From positions 6,375,001 to 6,439,000 of the forward strand of contig NC_089239.1 in NCBI RefSeq assembly GCF_963924675.1: DNA of 64,000 nt, read 5' to 3'. This document shows positions 33,455 through 44,890 of this stretch, piece after piece (the stretch's first letter is position 1; every line of letters starts with the position of its first letter). The notes beneath the pieces are model-generated. The model was not told where the DNA came from and made no database searches. It was given only the letters and a program-made list of their open reading frames with translations. The translations under genes and the position numbers were made by a program. The DNA comes from Phocoena phocoena (Eukaryota; Chordata; Mammalia; Artiodactyla; Phocoenidae).

Positions 33455-33900
33455 CTCCCCAGTTCAGTCCAGGGCTTGGCAAACCATCATCTATGGCTCC
33501 TGGAATTAAGTCCAAACTCCCAGCCAGCCACAAAGCCCCCAGCACGCAGCTCTTCTTCACCTCTCCAGACTCACTGTTTCCCAATCCCCCGTCCATTCCA
33601 CACCCACCCTACCCCAAACCCTCCCCAGTGCCCAGACAGGATGGATCGTGACACATTGGGCCACGATCTGCCATGCTTTCCTCACCTGGCCTGCCCACCC
33701 CTGACCCCCCTTCCCTGGCCACTCACTCATCCTTCAAGACTCCTTCCAGGGTCAGCTTCTCCCCTGGGAACAGGGGGGTCCCTGATGCTCAACTCTTGGT
33801 ACCTCTGACCTGCACAGTGACTCCAGTCTCCTGCCCATCCCTCCCGGGCTCCTCCCCACATCTGGGTCCTCTTTGGATACTCAGTGCCCGAGTGTCTGAC
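33455..33900 (+). repeat. L2 LINE fragment
   Basis: 'ggaattaagtccaaactccc', 'cagccacaaagcccccagca' and 'catccttcaagactccttcc' keep the order of the L2 3' ORF region. Confidence 0.75.
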
Positions 33901-34130
33901 TCACAAACAGGTTCATATCTTGGGGTGAAAAGTCTGGCTGGAGAGGGTAGAGGGGAGGGCAGGGAAAGAGAATTTCTGGGGCAGCACACACAAGCTGAAG
34001 GCGGTCCAGCATTCTCTCGTGAAGGCTGCTGACTGCCACCAGCCAAGAAGAAAAACTCAGAGAGACAGAGACAGAGAGAGAGAGAGATATTAAAACACAA
34101 AACCAAAAACAAACCTCAAGAAACCCCAAA

Positions 34131-35205
34131 GAGCTAAAATAATTTTGAAAAAGAACAAAGCTGAAGGACTAAAACTTCCTAATTTTAAAACCTACTATAG
34201 GGGCTTCCCTGGTAGCGCAGTGATTAAGAATCCGCCTGCCAATGCAAGGGACACAGGTTCGAGCCCTGGTCCGGGAAGATCCCACATGCCGTGGAGCAAC
34301 TAAGCCCATGTGCCACAACTACTGAGCCTGCGTGCCACAACTACTGAAGCCCACATGCCTGGAGCCTGTGCTCCGCAACAAGAGAAGCCACCGCAATGAG
34401 AAGCCCATGCACTGCAACGAAGAGTAGCCCCTGCTCGCTGCAACTAGAGAAAGCCCACACACAGCAACGAAGACCCAACACAGCCAAAAATAAATACATT
34501 TATTTTAAAAAATAAAATAAAACCTATTACAAAGCTACAGTAATCAAAACAGTGTGGTACTGGCATAAAGATAGAGCTATAGGTCAATGGAATAAAGTCC
34601 TGTGGAACACAGTTTGCTGGTTCCTCAAAAAGTTAACCATAGAGTTACCACATGACCCAGCAATTCTATTCCTAGGCAAATACCCCCAAAGAATTAAAAG
34701 CAGGGACTCAATCGGATACTTGTACACCAATGTTCATACCAGCATCATACACAGTTGCCAAAAGGTGGAGGCAACCCAAGTGTCTATCAACAGAGGAATG
34801 GATAAACAGAATGTGGTCTATACATACAAGGGAATATTATTCAGCAATAAAAAGGAATGAAACTCTGACACATGCTACAACATGAATGAACCCTCAGGAC
34901 ATGATTCTAAGTTAAGTAAGCCAGACACAAAAGGACAAATATTATATGATTCCACTTATGTGAGGAATAGGCAGATAGAGACAGAAAGTAGAATAGAGGT
35001 AGCAGGGGCTGGTGGAGGGAAGTATGGGGAGTGATTTTTTAATGGATGCAGAGTTTCTCTTTGGGATGATGAAAAAGTGTAAATGGATAGTTGTGATGGT
35101 TATACCACATTGTAAATGGACTTAATTGGACACTTAAAAATGATTAAAATGGTGAATTTTATCTTACGTATATTTTACGACAATAAAAAAAAAATTTGCA
35201 AAAAA
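34131..35205 (+). mobile_element. L1 ORF2 distal fragment split by a SINE
   Basis: 34131-34200 ends 'ttttaaaacctactatag' and 34511 resumes 'cctattacaaagctacagta', which reads on as L1 ORF2 ('cagtgtggtactggcataaa'). It continues through 'atgacccagcaattctattc' and 'aatattattcagcaataaaa' to an A-rich end near 35205. The frame is broken; the 34552-34860 open stretch is part of it. Confidence 0.88.
34201..34505 (+). mobile_element. Long tRNA-derived SINE (CHR-family, extended body)
   Basis: Starts 'gggcttccctggtagcgcag' and extends to about 300 bp with repeated 'gccacaactactga' and 'gcaacgaaga' blocks before an A/T tail. The longer, more diverged body suggests an older cetartiodactyl form. Imperfect target duplication aaaacctactata / aaacctattaca. 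Confidence 0.9.
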
Positions 35206-36795
35206 AAAAGCATCCCATAGGAGCCAGAGTGAACTTCTTCAGAAGATGGACCTCCACGTTCCATGGCCATTCAGGGTGCTACCAGTTCATCTCCTGACCT
35301 TGGGTTAACAAATTCACACACCCTGCAGCCCACTCTGGCTACCAGCCAACTCAGATATTAAATAACCCACTTCGCTAGCTCAGGACACCAGCAGCTGTGC
35401 CCCCCACCCTTTCTCTTCTTGATTTTTAACACGGAAACTTGTACCAGCCGGGAGAAGCCGTAGGGTAGAGGTAGGGGTGGGGCGCCACTGAAGCTAAAAG
35501 AGAGCAGAAATTGTGGAGCAAAACTAGACCCAAACCCCCTTGGAGTCTCAATCCTTGTTAGATTATCTCTCTTACCTTTTAATGATTTGCAGAAAGGGGT
35601 TTTTCTTCCCTTATTAACTCTTTTTGGTATATCAACTACCCTCACAGTCTAGAAGTTGTGCTATCTAAACTCAACATACACACACAAATAATTCCCTTGT
35701 CCTGCAGTTCAAACCATTTCCTGTTGGGTTGGCTTCATCAGAGATACACGCCACCAACATCCCCTAAAAATTATATACTTCCACCATCTCTCCAGTCCCT
35801 CCTTCAAGCTAAATACTACACTTCTTTTAACATTTCTTCATTTAGCTGGTTTTTCTGGGTCTTTTCCACAAACTTTCTGTAAGTCTTTCTCTTAACTGTA
35901 CACCAAAACATTTTAGATGGATGTTTGAAAATTTTTTGCAGCAATTGGGGACCTAAATGTTTTTAATGACAATAAAAATTGTGTGGTGAGGAGGTGGTGA
36001 ACAATATGAATTTGAAAGCAGTGGGTTCAAGAGCGTTGCTTCCTCAGTTTACTTATTTTGAGTCCTGCTTTCCTGTGTCTAAAACTTCAAAGCCAGCACC
36101 TCCCTCTTCATGTCAGGATGTCTGTCCATCAAGAGGCTCAACTGTTCCCAACTGGCCCTGCAGTTCTCCAGAACATTGTAGAACCTACATGTAATTCATA
36201 TGATCAGAAAACCTCATGGCAAAAACACTCGAGACCTCAGAAACTCCTCCTGACTTCACCACCGACCTATTCCATTAGGATACATTCCAAATGCAAACAA
36301 AGACTGGCCTAGAAATTTAACTGAAAGAATTGACAACAAGTGCATTATTGTTCATCCCAGGTGGACAAACTCAACAAGCTCTAGATGAATTAGTTACATG
36401 CCATATTCCCTACTGAAAAATAGGTTCTCCTTTATGTCATTCTTCAAACCTCTCTGCAAATTATTTACTGCTCTTAGGAAACCCACTTTGACCCCATTGC
36501 CGAAAATGATCAACTAAGGAGTCACTGTTTACAAACATTTCACCAAACTACCATATCCCCAAACACAGGTCCATCCTCGGGATAGTGCTTCTTTCTGGAA
36601 AAGGGAAATTAATTGTGGAAAAAGTTAACTCTAAAAAGCCATTGTCTTGCTTCTCCAAGAGGCCTTGCTGAATCAGCACACAAGTCAACCCTCCCTTCAG
36701 AAGAGATCCAGCCTTACTCAAAAATATACATCCCACAGAATCTAGCGTAGCACCTGATATATAGGTACATACACATGTGAATGTACTAATAATAC
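35206..36795. other. TACC1 long intron: unique sequence
   Basis: No repeat or exon recognised on either strand. Confidence 0.45.
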
Positions 36796-36799
36796 ACTA

Positions 36800-37106
36800 A
36801 GTCCCCTACATACGAACCTTCAAGTTGCGAACTTTCAAAGATGTGAACGTGTCCCTGTATGCCGGCTGTTGTACTGTTCTACTGTACTTTTCAAGGTACC
36901 GTACTGTAAGATTAAAAATGTTGTTTTTATTTTTTCTGTTTGCTTTTTATGTATTATTTGTGTGAAAACTATTATAAACCTGTTCCAGTACAGCACTACA
37001 TAGCCAATTGTGTTAGTTGGGTACCTGGGCTAATTTCGTTGGACTTAACGAACAAATTGGATTTACAAACGCACTCTCAGAACGGAACTCGTTTGTATGT
37101 AGGGGA
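36800..37106. mobile_element. Tigger-like non-autonomous DNA transposon with inverted ends
   Basis: Left end 'gtcccctacatacgaac' and right end 'gtttgtatgtagggga' are inverted repeats over about 16 bp with one or two mismatches. No transposase frame. Confidence 0.75.
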
Positions 37107-37129
37107 ATTCCGGTAACTCAGGTATTAAG

Positions 37130-37335
37130 CACATCTTAGGTACCAGGCCCTGCACTAATAATACACACCATTTCATAAGGTAGATATGATAATTATTGCC
37201 ATTTTAAAGATGCAGATATCTGCCCAACTGAAGAGTTAAGTGATTATTTTCCAAAGCTTCCTGACCTAAGCTAGCGAGCCATCTTGCTGGAATTCCAGCC
37301 CAGGTCAGCCTGACTCCACAGCTTCTGCTCTTAAT
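37130..37335 (-). repeat. MIR SINE, antisense
   Basis: 'taccaggccctgcactaata', 'attattgccattttaaagat' and 'gaattccagcccaggtcagc' follow antisense MIR. Confidence 0.75.
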
Positions 37336-38339
37336 CACCATGTGAGCAGCCCTCTTTGTATAAATGAAGGCTGGCTCATTTGTTTCCTCTGGTTTGGGGA
37401 AGGTAGACTGCTACAGTTTTCAATAATAATGTGTTTTATCTTAAAATCAGACCTTTCTCTTCACGCACATCCATACCTGTTTATATTTCGCAGTAGAGTT
37501 CTGTTAAGACAGATTTGTCTGGTTAATTTTCCTACTTGATTAAGTTTTTCTGAAATATAAATTGTGAACACTCTGAAACATAATTTTCTCCCTCAAAAGA
37601 CAAATGCCAGTATTCATGCAACGTTTGTGAGGTTTTCGTGTATTTATTTTTATTTTTTAAAAAAGGAACAATAGATTTTGAAAATGCAATGGCCTGAGTT
37701 AGGGGAACTTCCTTGAGGTCAGGGTTATCCATGGCAGCCATGTGTCCGGCAGGAAATCTGCAGCCGGGTGACATTAACAATGACCGTGGAGACCCTTGTG
37801 GCTGTACATCCGAATGAGCCAGGATTTGGATTAAAAGCATGCTTTTTGCTTTTCACGTATATACATCACAGGCATCGAAGCTCATATTTCTTGACTTGCA
37901 GCTGGTCTGCACCAAGTGGTTTGTGGGGCTGACGCATTAAGCCTGCACGCTCCCAACACTGCCTACGTGCGTTTCGTCCTTCTAAATGTACTCACTCCAG
38001 TAGGATAGGGCATCCCTGGGCGGTATTCCCAGGTTTAGACCAAGGATGGCTTTTATGTTTATCTTTAGGCAAGTTTAGCTAAATATATAAGGCACATGCA
38101 GAACCTCATTGGAGAGAGAGAGAGAGATCCTCTACCTACTGCCAAAGCACGGGATAATTTGACAATTAAGAATCGGTTCCTCACCCTGACAACTGAATCC
38201 TACACAGGAAGCCCTGAGTTCATTGCTTCAGCATCCTTTCAGAGAATGATTTAAGGGTTTACTTTTGAGCTACACCAGCCACGTGCTCACAAAGATTAAA
38301 TAGTCAGCTGTCATCCTTGGCTAAAACAACTGACTGCTC

Positions 38340-38570
38340 AGAGATAAAACTCTAACTTGTTATTCCTATATACATGATCTTATGTCATCCTTAGAACAGC
38401 CTGTGAAGTGGACACTGTCTTCATTCCCATTTTACATACAAGGAAACAGACCCAGAGAGGTTAAGGAAGAGATAAAAGAGCTCCAGCTGTTCAGGAGCAG
38501 AGCCTAGAATCCAACCCAGGGCAATCTGCCACCAAAACTTGAAACTTCATCTCAGTGTTACACTGCCTCT
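38340..38570 (-). repeat. MIR SINE, antisense
   Basis: 'cattttacatacaaggaaac' then 'cagagaggttaagg' and 'gaatccaacccagggcaatc' are antisense MIR hallmarks. Confidence 0.85.
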
Positions 38571-38729
38571 TAACTTTTTAAAAAGTTAAATCAACTTCGG
38601 CAGTTTTTGCTCATTAGGCATAAGCATTGCTAATTCAGATTCCTCCCTTATTCGGGAGGAATTAAAGGGGAAAATGGGGGGGTGTTCTGCCAGCTGAGAT
38701 AACAGTTTGTTTCCTAAGTCAGTCCCAAC

Positions 38730-38955
38730 TCTCCTGTGGGAAGTGGCTGCACCAGGATTTCTGGAGTCAGACAAGCAGGGTCCACCACGTTTTAGCTCTG
38801 TGACCTTGGACGAGTCACATCTCTTTTACTTCAGTTTCCTCACCAATAAAATGAGGGCAATAATAGAAACTAACTCAGTGTTCTTGGGGATTAAATAACA
38901 CCCAGAGTGTTTAGAACAGGGTTCGGCACATTTTTCGTGCTCAATAATTCTCAGC
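38730..38955 (+). repeat. MIR SINE
   Basis: 'tagctctgtgaccttggacg', 'cttcagtttcctcaccaata' and 'aaaatgagggcaataata' mark a well-kept MIR. Confidence 0.92.
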
Positions 38956-39639
38956 TATTCGTATGATTAATAAGATGCCTGAACTAAGTTTAGATTACTA
39001 ATCATATGTAAACATAAGAAGGAACAACTAACACGTCTATCATCTGGGTATTCCAGAAGATACTTTGCCTTGAAAAGATAATCCAAAAAAAGCCCTCCCA
39101 CGCCCAGGCTGCCTATATGTGATGGCTAAGTGTATCTTTCTCAAACTAAATAGCTTTGGCATTGGCTGAATTCAAACAGAGTGTGGATTCCTTGACATTA
39201 CCTCACTTGCAAGACACGCACCCCCTTTAAACATTTTTAATTATACGCTTAAAGATCGTTTGGGTTCTCAAATAAATATATAGTTATCGACGCATCCTCT
39301 CTGTGATAAGAAGCAAGGCCATCTTCCAAACCGTGCAACTTGCTCGAAATCACGTTCTCTAAAAATGTCCCTTCGGAGCATTTCAGTACTTGGTGTCCCC
39401 AATTGTTGCTGTCCCAGAACAAAAGCCTAATTGCTGCTGTTACAATACAGCCCTTTCTCTGAGATCATCGTGAAGCCCTCGGAGCAAACAAGAGAGGGAG
39501 TTTTTGCGAACAGCGAGCACTGCATCAAATTCCTGGACCCTGAAGGCCAACACGAGCCGCGTTATCTTGGAGACTCGAGAACCCTTCTAATATCTACTCC
39601 TCCCTGCAACTAGATCTGTCTCTGGAGTGTTTCTGAGCC

Positions 39640-40620
39640 CTTTAGGGACACGTGCGTCTTCCTGCTTGGACAAGTCTGGAAAACCTCGGGGTCCCCATGT
39701 CCCACCCGCGCAGCGCGAAGGGGCGCGGGACAGCAGCCCCGCCTGGGCGCGATTCTGTCGCTGTGGGTCGTGGCCCAGCGCCCCCGGGGCACTGCAGGGC
39801 GAGGCTCGGGGCGGGATGTCCCACCAGGCCCACCCCTGTGCCCTTGCGCCCCGCGGGCGCCAGCGGGAGCCCCACCTTCCCAGCCCTGGTGGGACGGGAG
39901 CCGTGCGCTCCCATCCCCGGCCGGCATGCAAAGCCCCGAAAGGCGGCCCGGGGATCTGGGGGCGGGAGGCGGGGGGCTCTGGGACTCACGCGATCTCTCG
40001 GGGTCTCGGGGGCCTCTCCGCGGCCGGCTCCCGGCCCCTCGGGCTCTGAGAGTGGGCGCCTCCCATAGCTCGGAGCGCGGCGCCCCGGCGGCGCCCGCTC
40101 GTGCTCTGCAGCGCGCCGGCCCGACCGGGACCCCTGCAGGAGGAGGCGGCGGGCGGAGGAGGAAGGGTGGGGCCGCGGGTGGGCGGGGGTGCCGGGGAGC
40201 TCGGCCTCAGGGTCCCGGCCGCCGGGAGAGCCGGCTAAAGGGCGTTGCTGGAGACGCTACTACTTCTCTGCCAATCGCAGGGCTCGGCCGGCGCGGCGGC
40301 TCGTGACCCCCTCCTGGGGACCCCGCGGGAGAAGCTGAGCGCGCGGGTCACTGCGCCAGGGAGACCCTGGGCGGCGGAGGGCGACAGGTGGAGTGGGCTG
40401 GGGCCCGGCGGCCGTCGCCCTCCCTGTCCGCCCGGCGCGCCCCGGCGCGAGGCTGGAAGGGGCGCGGCTGGGAGGAGGCCCGCCGGGCGGCCGTGCGGAG
40501 AAGCCCCGGGAGGGGGCGGTGTGTGTCGGTATCCCTGACCCGGGCTGCCTTCCCGCGGCGCGGCCTCCCCCGGCCGCTAGTCCCGCACAGAGGCCTCCGC
40601 GGAGTTGTGCAGAAAACTGG
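39640..40620 (-). promoter_or_regulatory. TACC1: CpG-island promoter of TACC1 exon 1a
   Basis: A second dense CpG island surrounds exon 1a. GC boxes ('gcgggcgga' near 40148, 'gtgggcgggg' near 40180) and a CCAAT motif on the plus strand at 40271-40275 lie upstream of the minus-strand ATG. No TATA is evident. The arrangement would also allow divergent transcription, but no plus-strand exon can be supported. Confidence 0.8.
39990..40066 (-). CDS. TACC1: TACC1 alternative first coding exon 1a (MGGAHSQ N terminus)
   Basis: On the minus strand an ATG at 40066-40064, in a strong start context (G at -3, G at +4), opens MGGAHSQSPRGREPAAERPP and then RPREI plus two bases. A consensus GTGAGT donor follows at 39989-39984; without splicing the frame meets TGA at once. 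The phase equals that of exon 1b, so splicing to exon 2 keeps frame and creates an Ala codon. It resembles, from memory, the alternative MGGSHSQTPRGRE-type start of human TACC1. Gly2 with Ser6 fits the N-myristoylation pattern MGxxxS, so this isoform may be membrane-targeted. The transcript would skip exon 1b over a 36.9-kb intron containing the ERV. Confidence 0.88.
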
Positions 40621-40634
40621 GGGAATCCTGGTCG

Positions 40635-40730
40635 TGTCCCCGACTAGCCGGGTGACTTGGGACAAGTTACTGCTCCCTCCCCGAGTCTTGCTTTGTTCAT
40701 TTGTAAAATAAGGGAGTGTGATCATTCTTT
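40635..40730 (+). repeat. MIR fragment
   Basis: 'gggtgacttgggacaagtta' followed by 'gttcatttgtaaaataaggg' matches MIR at the edge of the CpG island. Confidence 0.75.
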
Positions 40731-40828
40731 ACCTCTTAAATGTCCCTTCCGGTTCTGACAACCAATGAATGAATTCTCTTCCGAACTCTGTCTTGCGGGA
40801 GGGGGGGAACGCACCTTGTCCCTCCCGT

Positions 40829-40872
40829 TACACCTGTGATCCACCTACTCATACACCTGTGATCCACCTACT
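40829..40872. repeat. 23-bp tandem duplication
   Basis: The unit beginning tacacctgtgatccacct occurs at 40829 and again at 40852, identical over about 21 bp. Confidence 0.9.
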
Positions 40873-41094
40873 TATACTCCCTTTTCAGAATACTTCATGC
40901 TGTTTCTCATCCACTCCCACCTCCCACTTCCCTCCCCTCCAGCCATCTCTCCTTCACCTCAGCGTTTCGTTTTTTTTGTGGGAAGAAGAACGCTCTCTTC
41001 TCCTAACACCCATTTATCCTTCCAGACACAACTCATACTCCCTTCCATAACACTATCCTGCATCCTGGTCTTACAACTTTTTTGTTATTGCCTG

Positions 41095-41450
41095 TTTCCT
41101 TCACTAGAATGTAAACTCCGTGAAGACGGGGAATTTATTTCATTGTTTCATTTTCACTGTTCCCCCAACATACCTAGCACATACCTAGTACATACTCATA
41201 ACTGTTGATAAGTGCATTCATCGTACACACGTTATCACCTTCCTTCCCACTGCTCCCATAGCACTTGTTAATTCCTATAACATAGCACTTACCAATCTTA
41301 TTTTGTAATGATCTCTTCACTTACTTGTCTTTCCACTAGGATATGAGTTCTTTTTAAGGGCAAGAAAGCTTCCTTATCTCTGTATCCAGGCTTAGTGCCT
41401 GTATCCTGGCTTATATATAATAAATATTTGCCGAATGAATGAACGAGCCA
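41095..41450 (+). repeat. L2 LINE 3'-end fragments
   Basis: Two L2-like ends: 'ctagaatgtaaactccgtga' near 41105 and 'ggcttagtgcctgtatcctg' to 'aatatttgccgaatgaatg' near 41390-41445. Confidence 0.65.
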
Positions 41451-42076
41451 GTGGTTAAGCACACAGAATGGCGTGGAATGTTAACGTCCCCCTTGAGTGG
41501 AAGCTACAGGCAGTAAAGATGTATATGGCTACATTTTAATGTTTCCAGAAAGGACGGGAAACCCCTAATACAGACATATTTACAACAGATCTCTCTTTTT
41601 TAGGTCAAATTTTGACTTTCTGTTTATACATTATCTTCACTCTACTATAGCCAGAAGGTTCCCAGGATTCAGGATGCTGCTGCGTTGTAGACATATACAA
41701 GCAGAATATTTGAGGGTGGGAAAATAAACATTAATTAGTAACAGTATAGTGAGACTGAGCATTGAGGTTTTGTAGGAAGGATTTCAAATAGCTGAAGAAA
41801 AGTTGACTCTTGGCAGATAATTTAAAAGTTCAAATTCTCCCCACATTCTACCTGGAATACTTTGGCAATGTGATTGAAGTGTCATTGAGAATGCAAACAC
41901 AACCCTGTCAAGAGCTGTGGTCCCCTCCAGAGGAACATTCAGCCCTTCCTAGGGAGAAAGGTGGGTCATTCCAAGGGGAAAATGGGAGGGGAAGCAGTGG
42001 GAGAGGGAAATGAGGATGGGAAAGTTTTCTTTTTACCGGGTAGACAAGATGGGTCGTGGGAGGAGTTTTATTACTA
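41451..42076. other. Intergenic DNA upstream of TACC1, unique
   Basis: No repeat, exon or motif recognised. Confidence 0.45.
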
Positions 42077-42155
42077 CCAGGTTGGCCCAAAAGTTCCTTC
42101 GGGTTTTTCTGTAAGATTTTCGGAAAAACCTGAACGAACTTTTTGTCCAATCCAA
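42077..42155. mobile_element. Mariner-derived palindromic MITE
   Basis: Arms 'ttggcccaaaagttccttcg' and the inverted 'cgaactttttgtccaa' form an almost end-to-end palindrome of about 79 bp, flanked by TA at 42075-42076 and 42156-42157. The terminal motif is that of mammalian mariner elements. No transposase. Confidence 0.9.
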
Positions 42156-42157
42156 TA

Positions 42158-42754
42158 TTTGTGCGGAAAGGCACAGGATAGCATCACTAAAATGGTTTAA
42201 AAGAAGAGGAAGAGAGTGAAGCCCACATCTTGTTGTGGTGCACAGAAACTGAGACAATGAGGGGGAAAAGGAGTCTGTACAATAATGTGAAAGATGGTCT
42301 ACAGGGGCCCAAAGGGCATCTCTACTAAGATGCTTGTGTTTACTGCTTTTGCTGCCTCGTCTGGTACAGAGACATGGGTAACCAGATGAGTGAAGACAGT
42401 GAAGGGAATTCTTGTCTTTGGGAAGTAAACTTACAAAGGCTGTTCCGGGAAAATGCCTGATGGGGTCCAGAGGGGGTAGTATTTGATATCCAGTGTTAAG
42501 GTTTCCCTTTGTGCATTGTGATTCTGTCAGTAAGGCATTTTTAAACATTGAAAAAAAGAGTAAAGAAAGAAAATTTAAGAGACTGAAATTCAAGATTGTC
42601 TCCGAGATAGCAAAATACACCCTTCAGTGTCAAATCCTACCCTCAGAATGCTACTTATGCTCTAAGGAGGGATGGGAGCTAATATTTATTGGATACCAGG
42701 GACCCTGCTTGGTGGTTGACAAAAGTAACCACATTTAGTCCTCATAACACTGGG
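42158..42754. other. Intergenic unique sequence
   Basis: An open frame on the minus strand (42033-42620) begins within the mariner element and shows no family resemblance. Nothing else recognised. Confidence 0.45.
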
Positions 42755-42985
42755 AAAGGATAATAGTGGGTAATACTTGTTGGGCACTTTTTAATGTGCC
42801 AAACTCCGTTCTAAATGCTTTAGATTTATTAACTCATTAGTTCATCACAACATTTTAGGTAGGTACTTTTAGTATACTCACTTTACAAAGAGTAAAACGA
42901 AGCATGGAAAGATTAAACACACCTAAGGCCACACAGCTAGAAAACAACAGAGCCAGGTTCTAACCCACGTAGGCTCGTTCCAGAG
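42755..42985 (-). repeat. MIR SINE, antisense
   Basis: 'gtgccaaactccgttctaaa', 'ttattaactcattagttcat', 'gccacacagctag' and 'cagagccaggttctaaccc' follow antisense MIR in full order. Confidence 0.92.
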
Positions 42986-43298
42986 CTATAACATAAAGCT
43001 TAGTTTCTATGCTGTATTTCCTTAATTTTTACACTGTGCACTCCACTTTAAGATGAAGAAACTGAGATGTAGAAAGGAAAGTGGTATATTCAGTATTTAA
43101 ACCCAGTTCTGTCTTTATTACAAAGCTTATGCTCAAAGTGGATTTTTTTTTCCCCAGCAATCATGCCAAATGAATACTACTCTTCAAAGTAGCCAACTTG
43201 GGAAGTTACATGCTTATCTCAGAGCTGCACCATCTTCCCTTTTTTGGGAAATTATTTAAATGCCACTTTATAAACCAAAGATTAAAACTGGATTTACT

Positions 43299-43506
43299 GG
43301 GCTTCCCCGGTGGCGCAGTGGTTGAGAGTCCGCCTGCCGATGCAGAGGACACGGGTTCGTGCCCCGGTCCGGGAAGATCCCACATGCCGCGGAGCGGCTG
43401 GGCCCCTGAGCCATGGCTGCTGAGCCTGCGCGTCCGGAGCCTGTGCTCCGCAGCGGGAGAGGCCACAGCAGTGAGAGGCCCGCGTACCGCAAAAAAACCC
43501 AAAAAC
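43299..43506 (+). mobile_element. CHR-2-type SINE
   Basis: Full-length. Target duplications actggatttact at 43287-43298 and 43507-43518. Confidence 0.97.
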
Positions 43507-44286
43507 ACTGGATTTACTACTTAAGAGTCACATACTGTTCTTGAAATCAGGTAGTGTAAGTGCTCCAACATTGTTCTCAATTTTCAAAATAGTTTTGACT
43601 ATTCCAGGTCCTTTGTGTTACTGCATAAATTTCAAAATAAACTTATAAATTTCTTTTTAAAAATTTAATTAAATTAAAAAAATTTAAAATCCCAGTGATT
43701 GGATTTCCAAAGGGATTATATTGATTCTATTGACTAATACGAGGAGGATTGCCAGTTTAACAATTTTGAGACTTCTGATCCATGGACATGGTACAGCTCT
43801 CTATTTATGTAGATGTTCTTGAATTTCCCATAATGTTTTGTAGCCTTTAGCCTACAGATCTTACATATCTTTTGCCAAATTTATTCCTAAGTGTTTTTAT
43901 GGTATTGTAAATGGAGTTGTTTTATAATTTTACTTTCTAAATGTTAGTTGCTAGTATATAGAAATACAATTGACTTTTGTATATTGTATCCTGCAACCTT
44001 GCTAAACTCACTTATTACTTCTAATAGCTTTTTTGGGTGTTCCTTAGGGTTTTCTATATGATATCACTTGCAAATAAAGACAATTTTACTTCTTCCTTTA
44101 TAATCTGTATACTTTTTTTCCCTTGCCTTGCTGCACTGACTAGGCCCTTCTATACAATGTTAAAAAAAAACTAGTCAACATCCTTGCCTTGTTCCTGATC
44201 CTAGGTAGAAAGCATAAAATCCTTCACATTGTAGTACATTAGCTATCTGATTTTGTAGATGCGGTTGAGAAAGTTTTTGTTTTGTT

Positions 44287-44495
44287 TTTTTTTTTTTTTT
44301 TTGCCGTACGCGAGCCTCTGACTGTTGTGGCCTCTCCTGTCGTGGAGCACAGGCTCCAGACGCGCAGGCTCAGCGGCCACGGCTCACGGGCCCAGCCGCT
44401 CTGCGGCTTGTGGGATCTTCCCGGACTGGGGCACGAACCCACGTCCCCTGCATTGGCAGGCGGACTCTCAACCACTGCGCCACCAGGGAAGCCCG
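44287..44495 (-). mobile_element. CHR-2-type SINE, antisense
   Basis: T tail then 'gccgtacgcgagcctctgac' to 'gcgccaccagggaagccc'. Flanks aaagtttttgtttt and aaagttgttgtttt are near-identical. Confidence 0.95.
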
Positions 44496-44514
44496 ATAAA
44501 GTTGTTGTTTTTTT

Positions 44515-44662
44515 TTAAAATACTTTTATTTATGTATTTATTTGGCTGTGCCGGGTCTTAGTTGCAGCATGTGAGATCTAGTTCCCTGACCAGGGATCGA
44601 ACCCAGGCCCCCTGCATTGGGAGCACGGAGTCTTAGCCACTGGACTATGAGGGAAGTCCCAA
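44515..44662 (-). mobile_element. CHR-1-type SINE (longer form), antisense
   Basis: 'ggctgtgccgggtcttagtt', 'agttccctgaccagggatcg' and 'ccactggactatgagggaag' are antisense tRNA-derived SINE sequence. It landed next to the previous SINE in the same L1. Confidence 0.9.
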
Positions 44663-44890
44663 AAGTTTTTTTTTTAATTCATAATTTACTAAGACATTTT
44701 TTTATGATAAATGGGTGTTGAATTTTGACAAATGCTATTTCTGCACTTATTAAAATAATCATATTGGTTTTCCTCTATATTCTATTAATTTTTTGAATTA
44801 TGTTGATTTTTCAGATGTTAGAGACTAATATTAGTGTTAGTTTATTAGTATCCATTGGTCAGATAATTTTGGACTGCATCTTGGACATCA

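Larger units (their letters stand above)
43525..44890 (-). mobile_element. Old L1 ORF2 fragment, antisense, split by two SINEs
   Basis: 'gactattccaggtcctttgt', 'atattgtatcctgcaacctt' and, beyond the SINEs, 'gataaatgggtgttgaattt' are antisense L1 ORF2 phrases. The fragment is interrupted at 44287-44495 and about 44515-44662. Confidence 0.85.

Noticed and set aside
34552..34860. 102-codon plus-strand frame
   Set aside because: It is part of a truncated L1 ORF2, not a host gene.
39627..40306. Several 100-178-codon frames on both strands over the second CpG island
   Set aside because: Composition-driven; only the short MGGAHSQ frame has a strong start, a phase-matched donor and resemblance to a known isoform.
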